Counted from the stretch's first letter, positions 16,234 through 24,798 are shown. The stretch: 64,000 bases of DNA from Methanobrevibacter ruminantium M1 (GCF_000024185.1 NC_013790.1:62001-126000), one strand, 5' to 3'. The notes: a model not told the origin generated them from the letters alone. Made by a program: numbers and translations.

Positions 16234-16920
16234 TTATTCTTTTATTCTTTCTAAAAAGTCTTTTTTGTTTCTTATGGCCTTATCAGATATTGGCTTATGG
16301 ATTTCAACATCATCAATGTAGTCAAATATTTCTATATTTGTAAATCCCATCTCTTGAAGCACTTTAAGGTTTGATTCAGCTTCATCAGATTTATGCAATC
16401 CCTTTATCCTTGGAACTCTTATCTTTATTTTGTTATTGTCCACATGTTCCTTTAGATAGATTAGATTGCCGAAGAAGAGATCGTAGTCTCCTTTTGTGTA
16501 TAGCTCATATCTGGTCTTGTCCATGTCCTTGCAGTCTATATAGAAGTAGTCGATAAGGTCGATTATATCTTTTAAGGAATCTGTCTTATATGATAGGGAG
16601 CTTTCCAAATAGAATTTCCATTTGGTGGAGCTGTACTTTTCTATGAACTTCCTTATGAATTTATGGTATAAGAGAGGCTCTCCTCCGCCGAATGCTATCC
16701 CTCCACCTGTTGAGAGAAAGTAGATATTGTCTCTTTTTAGCTCTTCGTATAGCTCATCCACAGTCAAGGATTTTGGATAGGCCGTACCATCCCATGAGCT
16801 TGGATTAAGGCAGTATGCACATCTTAATGGACATCCCATAGTTGCTACAAGGCTTGTTATTCCATCTCCATCTGTATATGTTCTAAGGCGAGATACTGAT
16901 AGGATGTTGATTTTATTCAT
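16234..16920 (-). CDS. Radical SAM activase-like protein (NrdG/PflA-type)
   Basis: A 228-residue protein. The start is the ATG at 16920, inside the last codons of the upstream gene (ATGAATAA overlap) with AGAGGACG before it. Residues 28-38 hold the CxxxCxxC cluster motif (CPLRCAYC), with GDGITSLVATMG just before it and GGGIAFGGGEPLLY (SAM-binding GGE region) near residue 75. The length fits single-domain activases that make glycyl radicals, or maturases that act on small peptides. No glycyl-radical enzyme gene is nearby. The immediate partner is the Cys-rich 159-residue protein encoded upstream and overlapping it by 8 bases, so the two probably work together; that protein may deliver electrons or a cluster, or be the substrate. 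Confidence 0.85.
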   Translation of the reverse strand: MNKINILSVSRLRTYTDGDGITSLVATMGCPLRCAYCLNPSSWDGTAYPKSLTVDELYEELKRDNIYFLSTGGGIAFGGGEPLLYHKFIRKFIEKYSSTKWKFYLESSLSYKTDSLKDIIDLIDYFYIDCKDMDKTRYELYTKGDYDLFFGNLIYLKEHVDNNKIKIRVPRIKGLHKSDEAESNLKVLQEMGFTNIEIFDYIDDVEIHKPISDKAIRNKKDFLERIKE

Positions 16921-17392
16921 ATTCGTCCTCTTTGATTTCAAAAACAGTTATATCTCCATCATATTCCTTCTCATTATATGGAAGCACTATCTCTTCATCA
17001 TTCCCTAAATAAAAGATTTTAAGGTATGTAAAAGCATAATCTTTATACTCTATATCGCCGAAAGTTTCACAATATGGGCTCTTTTCTAGAATCTCCATTT
17101 TAGGTCTTACAGGTTCAAAATTTCCAAAAGGCACAAAGACATCTTTGCATAATAGTTTAGTAGGCTCTTTTTCCTTTAATGTGAATATTCCTTCAATGTC
17201 TATCTTTTCGCCATTGTCCTGTTTTTTTTCAAGCTCTCTTTCAAGGTATGCAACTTCGCTTTCACATTTAGGGCATGTCCCGCTGCAGTTCCCTTCGAAT
17301 GTGCATTCCTCAAAGTCAAATTCAATATTGTTCGCTTTGGCTATCCTTTGCCGGACTTCGTTTAGAAGTTCGCATTTATCCCTGCCATTCAT
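16913..17392 (-). CDS. Cys-motif partner protein of the radical SAM enzyme (159 aa)
   Basis: The N-terminal third carries LLNEVRQRIAKANNIEF followed by CTFEGNCSGTCPKCESEVAYL, a C-x5-C-x3-C-x2-C array suited to an Fe-S cluster or zinc. I recognise this motif from small bacterial proteins encoded beside radical SAM or cofactor genes, but no function is established for it. Residues 65-159 are beta-rich and acidic without a clear domain. The gene overlaps the start of the radical SAM gene, which implies coupled translation. AAAGGGGGTTAATC precedes the ATG. Candidate roles are electron or cluster donor, or a modified substrate. Confidence 0.75.
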   Translation of the reverse strand: MNGRDKCELLNEVRQRIAKANNIEFDFEECTFEGNCSGTCPKCESEVAYLERELEKKQDNGEKIDIEGIFTLKEKEPTKLLCKDVFVPFGNFEPVRPKMEILEKSPYCETFGDIEYKDYAFTYLKIFYLGNDEEIVLPYNEKEYDGDITVFEIKEDEYE

Positions 17393-17559
17393 GATTAACC
17401 CCCTTTAAATAAAAAAAGCAGTGAGATTGCAATTAGCTATTGCAATATCTTTTTAAACAGTATTGGTATTTGCTGTTTATAAAGCTTTGCAAATTATGCT
17501 TTGGGGAAGTTAATTTTTTTGAAGGAAAAAAATTATGAGCTTTGGAAAGATTGTAAAAT

Positions 17560-17763
17560 TTATATGTAGGAAAAATTGTAGATAAAGTTATTTTAAACGA
17601 TTATTCATTTATTTTTTATAAATTAGTTAGTTTAGAAAAATAGATTTAGAAATTGATTGGAAATCTCTAATAATTTTTAAATAGACTAGAGATTCAATCA
17701 TTTTTCAATATTATCCGAATAAATGAACTATCCAGTTTAAAATAATCATTTCTTATTTTAGGC
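17560..17763. repeat. Dispersed 150-bp intergenic repeat, copy 2
   Basis: Matches 15150-15300 in order and orientation, including GATTGGAAATCTCT...AGAGATTCAATC. Its right end (TCAATATTATCCGAATAAAT...) is also found in diverged form at 18682-18735, so a third partial copy lies past the 72-residue gene's 3' end. The gap 17393-17763 has no gene. Confidence 0.8.
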
Positions 17764-18560
17764 TTATTCACCCTCAAACTCCTCTATAAGTTTTTCTTTA
17801 TATTTAATAAAAGAGCTGTAATCCGGAATCAATCTAGAATATTGAGGATACTTATCAATGAAATTTTTCATCTCATCCATAACAAATATCACTGATTCTG
17901 TAACAGAATCAAAACTATAAATCTTATCCCTATAAGAGGTTTCTAGCTCAAATATATCCGGTTTTTCATTATATGTCAACCAAAACCTTTTTTTATATGC
18001 ATATTCAGAAAGGAATTCAAAAGGCACAAAATCATCTAAATTAATTAAATCATCATTTATTTGGCATGAATAAACATCATCCACCATATCATGGACTGGC
18101 TTAAGAGCTTCTTCCATTTGATTAATACGCTCATCAAGAGAATTATCCATTTTTGAAGATGTGCCGATATCTTTAACTTTTTTAAGGTAAATAATATCAG
18201 AATGTTCTGGATATTTCCTAACAAGATCTAAGAGCATCCTGCAATTATCCTCTTTAATATCTTCATAATTTTGTCCACGATGGATTTTTCCAAATAGATT
18301 ACACCATTGATACAAACCTAATTTCCCATCAGACAGATTTAAATCTAACTCATATCTTGTGCTTATGAACTTTTTAGCCTTCCCTACTGTTCCAGGCAAA
18401 TCACATAAACATCAGGCAATTTTATTAACTTTTCAATGTGATCTTCCAAATAAACCCTATTGATTTCATAGTTTTTGTAATGATATGTGTCATATTCAAT
18501 CAGCAACACACCGTCGTAAGTGTATTCAAAATCATAACCTGGCACTAATTCACTTTTCAT
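17764..18560 (-). pseudogene. Hypothetical protein gene split by a one-base frameshift
   Basis: The frame opens at ATG 18560 with GGAGATTAAAT before it and reads MKSELVPGYDFEYTYDGVLL... to a TAG at 18384. The second frame takes over at about 18400 (DLPGTVGKAKKF...) and runs to 17764. Adding one base near 18400-18412 gives a continuous product of about 265 residues. It is acidic and soluble, with a C-terminal helical part (FVMDEMKNFIDKYPQYSRL). It resembles immunity-type proteins in composition and in its place beside a phage/toxin region, but no family is recognised. The downstream piece of 211 residues may be what automatic annotation reports. Confidence 0.7.
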
Positions 18561-18562
18561 AT

Positions 18563-18658
18563 TTAATCTCCATTAATTATTGCCTTAAGTATAATCAATT
18601 TATTATCTTGATTATCAAGGGTTGTAACGTCATATAAGAGATCAATGAAGTCAATAAT
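18563..18658 (-). pseudogene. C-terminal fragment of an unknown acidic protein
   Basis: The frame reads DFIDLLYDVTTLDNQDNKLI... and ends at TAA 18563-18565, three bases before the next ATG. It has coding-like composition but no start, and its upstream side runs into repeat sequence. Probably the tail of an immunity-like gene cut off by recombination. Confidence 0.5.
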
Positions 18659-18781
18659 TCCTTATTTATCAATTCCTCAATATTATTTGAATAAATGGAC
18701 TATCCAACCTATAATTATTGCTTATTTTTTTAGAATTTATGCCTATAAAATTCCCCAATAAGTTACAATTATTGATTCTTT

Positions 18782-19000
18782 TTAATCTTCTTTTAATTCT
18801 TCTCTATGAATTTTTATATTCGGCCATTCATTACGGGTAGGAGAAAAAGGGCACTTATTATTTATTTCCTCAAAACGTTTGCGTTTCTCTTCAGTCCACT
18901 CTATATCATCAGTAGGGCCAAAAACCTCTTCTAAAAAAGAATCTAAATCAGAATAGTCTTCAGCGCTCTTTTCTTTTATTTTCTTATTATTTTCATTCAT
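18782..19000 (-). CDS. Small acidic protein (72 aa), possible immunity partner of the MuF-JAMM protein
   Basis: The ATG at 19000 follows GAGGGGGAATAAA and lies 15 bases after the stop of the 685-residue MuF protein, same strand. The protein is hydrophilic and acidic (DLDSFLEEVFGPTDDIEW in the middle, HREELKED at the end) with no membrane segment. The position, directly after a protein with a variable C-terminal domain, is the standard place for an immunity gene in polymorphic toxin loci. That role is inferred from position alone. Confidence 0.65.
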   Translation of the reverse strand: MNENNKKIKEKSAEDYSDLDSFLEEVFGPTDDIEWTEEKRKRFEEINNKCPFSPTRNEWPNIKIHREELKED

Positions 19001-19015
19001 TTTATTCCCCCTCAT

Positions 19016-21073
19016 CTAAATATCATAAACATATAAATCAATACTTGGATTCGCTTTAAAGAAATAACTCATCACTTTTTCATATTTATCATAATTGTTA
19101 ATTACTACATATTGATGTATAATTTCTTCGGCATATTCTCTTTCAGCAACTGTTAAATCTATTTTATCCAATCCTCTTAAATAAGGTTTTTTTTCTTTTT
19201 CTATAAATTCATTATATTTTTTTTCAATTTTTTCTAATTGATTAAGTAAATATTTTCTTTCTTTAGAAGATAAATCTTCTGCAACTACAATATATTTTTT
19301 AGTATATGATTTAACTATATTTAATTCTATTCCTGTTTCAATTTGAGTATAAATATCTGAAATAGAATGCATATTATCAAAATTAGTAGGATGATTATGT
19401 ACTGAGATTTTCCCTCCTTTCCTAACTGCTTCAATTATTTCTTCATTAGGCACATCAACCTCATGCATTTTACCAATATACAATTTTGAAGCTTCCCTAC
19501 CATCAAAAGTATACATTTGAAAATATTCAATATCTTTATCTTCTAAAAATTTGTCAAAATTGTCTAATTCTCTTTTTAGTATAGGATGCTCTAATTCAAC
19601 TAATGGAGTGTTATCGGATTTTATAATGGGTTGTTTTAGAGATTTTTCACGAATTTTAAGTTCTAAAAGCTCTTCCAGTTCTTTTTTTCTAAAATTATGT
19701 CCTTCTTTTTTTAATTTATTATTTGGAACTTTCAACACATTATTAAAACTATTTGATGAAGAATTAATGATTTTTCCTCTATCTTTACTAGAATCATAAT
19801 CTGGAATAGGTATCAGTTGATCTTCAGTAAACTCTTTTACTCCTGGAGGGGCCATCATACCCAACGGAATAATATAGGGCACACTAGTGCAACGACAATT
19901 AATCCACTCATTTATGGGTCCTGATTTGTCTCCAGGATGCAACAAGCCATTGCTGAAAGTGTTACCAACTGCTACTATATGGCTATGCAAAGGCTTATGT
20001 GAATCTCTTACACGGGCATCATTGCCTGTCCACCACATATGGTATTCTACACCAAGTTCATCGTAAACACTGAATGTTCCTACATTGCTTGCGGAATTAA
20101 TCTCCGTCCTTGCTATTCGCTTTGCTTGCCAACCTTTCAAACCAGTGAATTCCTCAGTAATCTTATGCCCAACATCCTCGATTCCTAATCCTTTATGGTA
20201 GCTATCTGCTAGGTTGTTGGTGATATTTTTACTAACACGAATCAATGTGGAATTACTAGCTTGAAATGTGCTGTACCTTAGGCTGTCTTCTATTTCTGGG
20301 TTGGTACGGAACAATCCGACATCAGTTTCTCGCATGATTTTTGGTTCGTAGAGGCCTGTCTTACTGGAAACCTTTTTCTGTTGAATAGTGTACAATGTGG
20401 TGGCAGTTTCCCGGGCATTGTAGAATACTGTCAACCCATGCTTCAAGAGTATGGTATTGTATTCTGGCTTCATATCCTCTACGATAGTGGTAACCTTGTT
20501 GATATGGAGGAAGAACAGTTCATTTTCATAGTAGATGTCTATGAGGTTCTGTATTCTTCTTTCCAGTTTGTGGAACCATTTGCTCAAGTCTTTTTTAAGA
20601 TTATTTTCTTCTGCAGAACGCATCTGTGACTGTTTGTCTAAAAGTTTTAGAATCCTTTTTGACTGATGCACTTTCAATGACATTCTTACTAATGTGTTCC
20701 TCTTGTCCAATCGGTCTTCAATTGTAATTTCCTTGCCTAAAAGTTCATTATGCAATCCTTGCAACAAAGTATCTACTTTATTGACAATCTCAGCATAGTC
20801 ATCTTCAGGGTCTCCGAATTTTTCAGAGGCTTTAATAAGATTATTGGCCTTATTGTTCATTTCAGTTACAAACTCGAGGGTTTCGATTTTGAACTCATTA
20901 AATTCTGCTACAGTTATGAATTCCTGTGATTTTTTAGTGTTATCATCTTCAGGATCTTCATTTTCTTTTTTAGTTGATTTTGTGTTTTTAAATATTTCTA
21001 CTACACGTGTGCCGAATCCTTTGATCTCTTCTTCGAGTTGAGTGTTTATTTTTTCATTTATTTCTTCGGTCAT
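19016..21073 (-). CDS. Phage MuF-type minor head protein with C-terminal JAMM-like domain
   Basis: The start is taken at the ATG at 21073 (MTEEINEK, after AAGGTGTCTAAC); the longer frame to 21127 lacks a ribosome site and would overlap the upstream gene. Residues 1-330 are helical. Residues 330-430 are a phage MuF/SPP1-gp7 head-morphogenesis domain: RTEINSASN, then DARVRDSHKPLH, LHPGDKSGPINEWINCRC. After a linker, residues 520-630 hold a separate module with ISVHNHPTNFDNMHSISDI, a JAMM/RadC-like HxH-x8-SxxD metal-site pattern, plus a final helical region. Phage MuF proteins often carry variable enzymatic C-termini injected or packaged with the capsid. The gene follows an XkdF-like gene by 23 bases and precedes a likely immunity gene. 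No capsid, terminase or tail genes are present, so this is a remnant or a domesticated module. Confidence 0.8.
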   Translation of the reverse strand: MTEEINEKINTQLEEEIKGFGTRVVEIFKNTKSTKKENEDPEDDNTKKSQEFITVAEFNEFKIETLEFVTEMNNKANNLIKASEKFGDPEDDYAEIVNKVDTLLQGLHNELLGKEITIEDRLDKRNTLVRMSLKVHQSKRILKLLDKQSQMRSAEENNLKKDLSKWFHKLERRIQNLIDIYYENELFFLHINKVTTIVEDMKPEYNTILLKHGLTVFYNARETATTLYTIQQKKVSSKTGLYEPKIMRETDVGLFRTNPEIEDSLRYSTFQASNSTLIRVSKNITNNLADSYHKGLGIEDVGHKITEEFTGLKGWQAKRIARTEINSASNVGTFSVYDELGVEYHMWWTGNDARVRDSHKPLHSHIVAVGNTFSNGLLHPGDKSGPINEWINCRCTSVPYIIPLGMMAPPGVKEFTEDQLIPIPDYDSSKDRGKIINSSSNSFNNVLKVPNNKLKKEGHNFRKKELEELLELKIREKSLKQPIIKSDNTPLVELEHPILKRELDNFDKFLEDKDIEYFQMYTFDGREASKLYIGKMHEVDVPNEEIIEAVRKGGKISVHNHPTNFDNMHSISDIYTQIETGIELNIVKSYTKKYIVVAEDLSSKERKYLLNQLEKIEKKYNEFIEKEKKPYLRGLDKIDLTVAEREYAEEIIHQYVVINNYDKYEKVMSYFFKANPSIDLYVYDI

Positions 21074-21096
21074 GTTAGACACCTTATTTTTGCTTT

Positions 21097-21636
21097 TTAA
21101 ACTACAAAATTTGCAAGAGGAACACAAGGAGAATGAACAATGCTTATAGTGATCACCACTGGGTTTTTAATCTCGCTTATGGGTATGCGTTTGATTTTTG
21201 ACTTTGTTGTTGATGTTATTGGAACATTTAAGATTTTCCTTAGCTTGTCAGTATCTTCTCTTTCGATAGTGGTTGCACTTCCGCCGGTATAGTGTTCGTT
21301 ATGTATTCCTTGAATCACATCTTGGTTTGTAATTTTCAATGTAACAAACCATGTGCCGGTAGGATATTCTCGTGGTGTGCTGTCAATGAATTTCACGGTG
21401 ACTGGTTCTGTGTTAACATGTGATTTTATTACTGTTCCTATTACCTGGCCAGTATAGAGGAATTCATGTTCAAGGTCAACTATCAGCCATTCTTCATAAT
21501 CCCTTGCGAATTGGATTATTTGATCTGCGGTCAAGGGCTTTTCCCCATATTGGTATTCACAATCCGGTAAGTTTGGTATGAATACGGGTAGCATGATTAT
21601 GATATGGTCTGGTGTTTCTTCGATAATGTTGATCAA
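21097..21636 (-). CDS. Phage XkdF-like protein (putative prohead protease type), 5' end uncertain
   Basis: 179 residues with the XkdF-like pattern YPTGTWFVTLKITNQDVIQGI...GGSA and GQVIGTVIKSHVN earlier. The family occurs next to portal and MuF genes in Gram-positive phages and is thought to act in head maturation. No ATG or GTG exists in frame; the only start is TTG at 21636, and a TAG lies ten codons further upstream. The missing ordinary start, plus no upstream phage genes, suggests the 5' end was lost when the prophage decayed. The C-terminal part (ISEIKNPVVITISIVHSPCVPLANFVV) reads through a hydrophobic stretch. Confidence 0.65.
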   Translation of the reverse strand: MINIIEETPDHIIIMLPVFIPNLPDCEYQYGEKPLTADQIIQFARDYEEWLIVDLEHEFLYTGQVIGTVIKSHVNTEPVTVKFIDSTPREYPTGTWFVTLKITNQDVIQGIHNEHYTGGSATTIEREDTDKLRKILNVPITSTTKSKIKRIPISEIKNPVVITISIVHSPCVPLANFVV

Positions 21637-22090
21637 GGTGATTGCACTCCCATCTTTCTTTTCCTACGATTTTGTTGTTATCGTTTTTTGGTGAAAATAG
21701 ATATTTTTTTAAACTCGTGCGAAAGATAGTGAAAAAAGTAGTAAGTGTAATCTATATGTCATACAACTAGGGTACCTGCTTTTCACTATCTTCATTATAC
21801 ATAGTGGAAAGTTAGAGGCTTAATGGATAGTGCTTAAAAAAGGTAGTGGGGGGTGGTGTGTGCTTGTTTAGGATAATTTATATAAAAATAGTGATTGGTA
21901 AAAAGTAGTAAAAATAGTTAAAAATTGCTTTTTTTTTTAAAAATAAAATAGAGATTCATTACCAACTGGTACTCAGTAACGAAGTTATATAAGTTGAGAA
22001 GAATTTTTAGAAAAATTAGTAAAAATTTTATAAAAAATTAGTTTTCGTTAAATTATTTAACGTGCTATATTCCATTATTAAAAAATAAGT
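21637..22090. other. Intergenic boundary with 13-bp inverted repeat
   Basis: AAGATAGTGAAAA (21723-21735) and TTTTCACTATCTT (21780-21792) are perfect inverted repeats 44 bases apart. The stretch 21835-21870 is G-rich. It separates the phage-like genes from the three-gene cluster. No ORF on either strand. It could be an integration or recombination site, or a shared upstream promoter region. Confidence 0.5.
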
Positions 22091-22290
22091 TTAAAGTTTA
22101 CTAAAAAAATCTGATAAACTGGATTGATTTTCATCAATAATTAGCAAATCATCTTTTAATTTTATATTATCGTTAAACATTTTTTTATTTTTAAGATATT
22201 TGCCTATATTTTTATTTTCAATAACATGATTATTTACTCTAGTTAATTCTTGACTTAAAATACTTGAATTTATAATATCTGATAATCCGT
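22091..22290 (-). pseudogene. Out-of-frame C-terminal tail of the 340-residue protein
   Basis: Immediately after the TAA at 22290 the +1 frame reads GLSDIINSSILSQELTRVNN...SSLSDFFSKL to a TAA at 22091, with codon use like the upstream gene. Removing one base near 22291-22293 would extend the 340-residue protein to about 405 residues. Confidence 0.6.
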
Positions 22291-23312
22291 TAGTTTGTAG
22301 AATTGACTTTGAATTTAATTCTTAAATCAGATGGATATTCTAAAATACTAAAATAATAATAGCTTGATGAATCAAAAATACGATTTTTATTAATTAAATT
22401 TTTTCTTTCAAATTCCCTTTTTTCTTTAGCGGTTCTTTTAATATTTTTCCCAGGAAAACCTGACTCTCTATTTGAACCTAGAAAATCACAACCGAAAAAA
22501 GGCCCTAAAAAATCAGATGGTAAAGTGTAAACATCATCAAGATGTTTATTAATTTCTTTTTTCATATTAGAAAAATATGTTACTGCATTTCCTTTAAATA
22601 AACGATTGATTAATCTTAAAGAATAACGAATGATAGAAATTTTAGTATTTATTTGATTGGAATAAAAATTAAACCAAATATTGCTATAGTTATTCTCTTT
22701 ATAAAAATGTAATAATTTTTCAAGATTACTGTTGTCCAATTTCATAGATAATGGAACAAAAATAGGTTTATTATTAAATGAAGAAACAACATTTACTGCT
22801 TTTTCAATATACTCCATATAATTATCCATAGAATCAAATGACTTAAAATCAATATCTGGAATCAATACAAATAAAGTTGAATATTCATACATATAATCTA
22901 ATAAATATTCGAAATTAGAAAATGAAAGGGGTTTACTGTGCCCATGAGTAAATTTATTAGATTTAAATGGGTTTTTTGAGAAAGTCAAAGATATAATTGA
23001 TTTATATGATTTAAATGTATTATCTACCTTAAAAAATTGATTTAATTTTGATTTTTGATTATTAGGAGAATTTTCAAGTAAATTATATAATGCATCATAT
23101 GATTTTTTATTATTGATAAATTTAGTAGTTTCAATAATATTTCCTTTAAGAGGCAATTCTAATTTATTTAATTTTACTTTAGACACATTAAAAATCTTAT
23201 ATGGTGTGTTTAATATGGTTTTATCGTCAAAAGATAATTCTTTAGTAACATAATTACTATCTTTTGCTTCAATAACTTTTTCTACATTAATAAATGAATC
23301 AAATTCAACCAT
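22290..23312 (-). CDS. Unknown protein (340 aa, probably about 405 if a frameshift is repaired), third gene of a cluster
   Basis: The ATG at 23312 starts one base after the stop of the PIN-like gene, so it is coupled. The N-terminal 110 residues are variable. From 115 on, strands and helices alternate: SIISLTFSKNP, STLFVLIPDIDF, NKPIFVPLSMKLDNSNLEKLL, NIWFNFYSN, NAVTYFSNM, then FLGPFFGCDFLGSNR. The pattern is compatible with a TIM-barrel-like fold such as tRNA-guanine-transglycosylase relatives, but I see no diagnostic catalytic motif and do not assign a family. The sequence is Asn/Lys/Phe-rich and lower in G+C than the housekeeping genes, like its two upstream partners, consistent with recent transfer. 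Function unknown. Confidence 0.65.
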   Translation of the reverse strand: MVEFDSFINVEKVIEAKDSNYVTKELSFDDKTILNTPYKIFNVSKVKLNKLELPLKGNIIETTKFINNKKSYDALYNLLENSPNNQKSKLNQFFKVDNTFKSYKSIISLTFSKNPFKSNKFTHGHSKPLSFSNFEYLLDYMYEYSTLFVLIPDIDFKSFDSMDNYMEYIEKAVNVVSSFNNKPIFVPLSMKLDNSNLEKLLHFYKENNYSNIWFNFYSNQINTKISIIRYSLRLINRLFKGNAVTYFSNMKKEINKHLDDVYTLPSDFLGPFFGCDFLGSNRESGFPGKNIKRTAKEKREFERKNLINKNRIFDSSSYYYFSILEYPSDLRIKFKVNSTN

Positions 23313-23313
23313 T

Positions 23314-23883
23314 TTACTCTACATCCAACATTTTAATCGCATCATCGATTATTTTTTTATAATTTTGTTTCCCAAGACTACAAATGAAATTCCCTTGAGT
23401 TTCATCATGATTTTCGATTGCAAATTCAATATCTTTTAATATATTTGCAGCATCAATTTTTGAAATAAAATTATCTTTTGAACAAAATATAATAATGCCT
23501 ATTGTTCCAGTAATATACTCTTGTAATTCTTCAAAATTTCTTTTTGCAAATTTTCTTGCTCTTTTATCATCAATAATTATGTATTTCACTTGATTTAAAG
23601 ACAAATAATGTAAAGATAAACCTATTACTTCATATTCTCCTTTATTTTTATTTTTTTCTTCGTTAGATAAAAGAGGAGCAATTAAAGCAGAATAATTGTA
23701 ATTATTGTTTGGACAAAAATGTAATTTATTAATTAAGTTATTATCAAGGTGTTGATTTATTTCTTCAAAAACTTTTGAACCAATAGCAAAATTATAATAA
23801 TCTAAAAAATTATAACAATTGCTTTGTTTTAGTTCCTCTAAAAAACCATATGAAAGAAACCTTAGGAAATCTGCAAAAAACAA
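23314..23883 (-). CDS. PIN-like (DUF3368-type) protein, second gene of the cluster
   Basis: 189 residues starting at TTG 23883, five bases after the stop of the upstream gene; no ATG is available in frame. Residues 1-10 (FFADFLRFL) match the first PIN strand with its metal Asp. Residues 95-135 contain YIIIDDKRARKFAKR followed by ITGTIGIIIFC, the DUF3368-type signature seen in VapC-like proteins. PIN proteins are usually RNases, often the toxin of a pair. Here it is in a tight three-gene operon between a helical 190-residue protein and the 340-residue protein. It probably provides a nuclease or nucleic-acid-binding activity to that system. N- and C-terminal limits are uncertain. Confidence 0.65.
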   Translation of the reverse strand: MFFADFLRFLSYGFLEELKQSNCYNFLDYYNFAIGSKVFEEINQHLDNNLINKLHFCPNNNYNYSALIAPLLSNEEKNKNKGEYEVIGLSLHYLSLNQVKYIIIDDKRARKFAKRNFEELQEYITGTIGIIIFCSKDNFISKIDAANILKDIEFAIENHDETQGNFICSLGKQNYKKIIDDAIKMLDVE

Positions 23884-23888
23884 ATTTA

Positions 23889-24461
23889 TTATAAGATTCC
23901 TGATAACTCATTATATTTTTCCTCGCTAATAACTTTTTTTTCAAATAAATTTTTTGCAATATTTGTTTTTTTAGATATTATATTTGAATACACTTCTGAT
24001 TTTTCAGTGTACTCTGGGAACTCAGTATAAATCAGCAGTAATAATTCTTCACAATCTAAAGAACCATATAACCTATTTAACATACTTATAGCGGTATTTA
24101 TATGAAGTAATTCTTCCTGATTTTCATCTTTAATTTTTTGAAGAAATTTTAAATATTCTTTATAACCTTTATCAGTGATTTTTAAAAATCCTCCACTAAT
24201 TTTTTCTTTCGGTTCAAAATATTCCCAACAACCATCTAAATAAAATGGAGTTTCACAGCACGAATTAATTAAATCTAGATAGGGTCCTTTATAATGTTTT
24301 ACAAAGGAAAATAATTTTTTTAACTCTACATCAAAGTTATATAACAAATATATTTCTTTTTGAATATGCAATACAGATAATTTATTTTTAAAGTCCCCTA
24401 ATAATAATAAAATTAAATATTCAATATATTTTTGTTTATATTCTGCATTCGATAAAGTCAT
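23889..24461 (-). CDS. Helical/winged-helix-like protein, first gene of the cluster (190 aa)
   Basis: The start is taken at ATG 24461 (MTLSNAEYKQKYIEYL) after GAGTGAACATT; a GTG three codons upstream is the alternative. The N-terminal half has the pattern YLILLLLGDFKNKLSVLHIQKEIYLLY ... FVKHYKGPYLDLINSC ... GGFLKITDKGYKEY, which resembles the winged-helix fold of SocA/Panacea-like antitoxins, in which a helix-turn-helix is followed by a GPY-type motif. The C-terminus is helical. As the first gene of a compact operon ahead of a PIN-like protein it could be antitoxin or regulator. This is a fold-level impression. Confidence 0.6.
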   Translation of the reverse strand: MTLSNAEYKQKYIEYLILLLLGDFKNKLSVLHIQKEIYLLYNFDVELKKLFSFVKHYKGPYLDLINSCCETPFYLDGCWEYFEPKEKISGGFLKITDKGYKEYLKFLQKIKDENQEELLHINTAISMLNRLYGSLDCEELLLLIYTEFPEYTEKSEVYSNIISKKTNIAKNLFEKKVISEEKYNELSGIL

Positions 24462-24515
24462 AATGTTCACTCATTAAGATATTTAATATTTTCCTATTTT
24501 TTTATTAGGAATCTC

Positions 24516-24790
24516 CTATTTTTCTAATTCAACTGAATTATTGACATAATGATGATTAGATTCAATAATTTCGGAGTTTAATTCTCAATTTTTTTTCAAA
24601 TAAAATTCTCTTTCTAAATTTTCAATTGTAAACTCTTAATTTGTTTTCTTTACTCTTATAAGTTTTCCAGGTATTCCAAAAGAGCATAAACAGTTACTAG
24701 CAAGGTTTATAATAAGAATTATGTTAAAAGTAGTATAAAAAGATTTAGAGATAGCATCTGAAAAGTAAAAAAAGAAAAAATCAGGATTTA
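24516..24790 (-). pseudogene. Decayed coding fragment(s)
   Basis: Short coding-like segments remain on the minus strand: LFWNTWKTYKSKENKLRVYN, then in another frame ENLEREFYLKKN, an in-frame TGA, and ELNSEIIESNHHYVNNSVEL ending at TAG 24516. They look like one small charged protein broken by a frameshift and a stop. The 84-residue open frame over 24636-24890 has unnatural composition and is not the gene. Confidence 0.35.
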
Positions 24791-24798
24791 TAAATAAC

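Noticed and set aside
19016..21636. Intact prophage
   Set aside because: Only XkdF-like and MuF-like genes are present; there is no terminase, portal, capsid, tail or integrase in the window.
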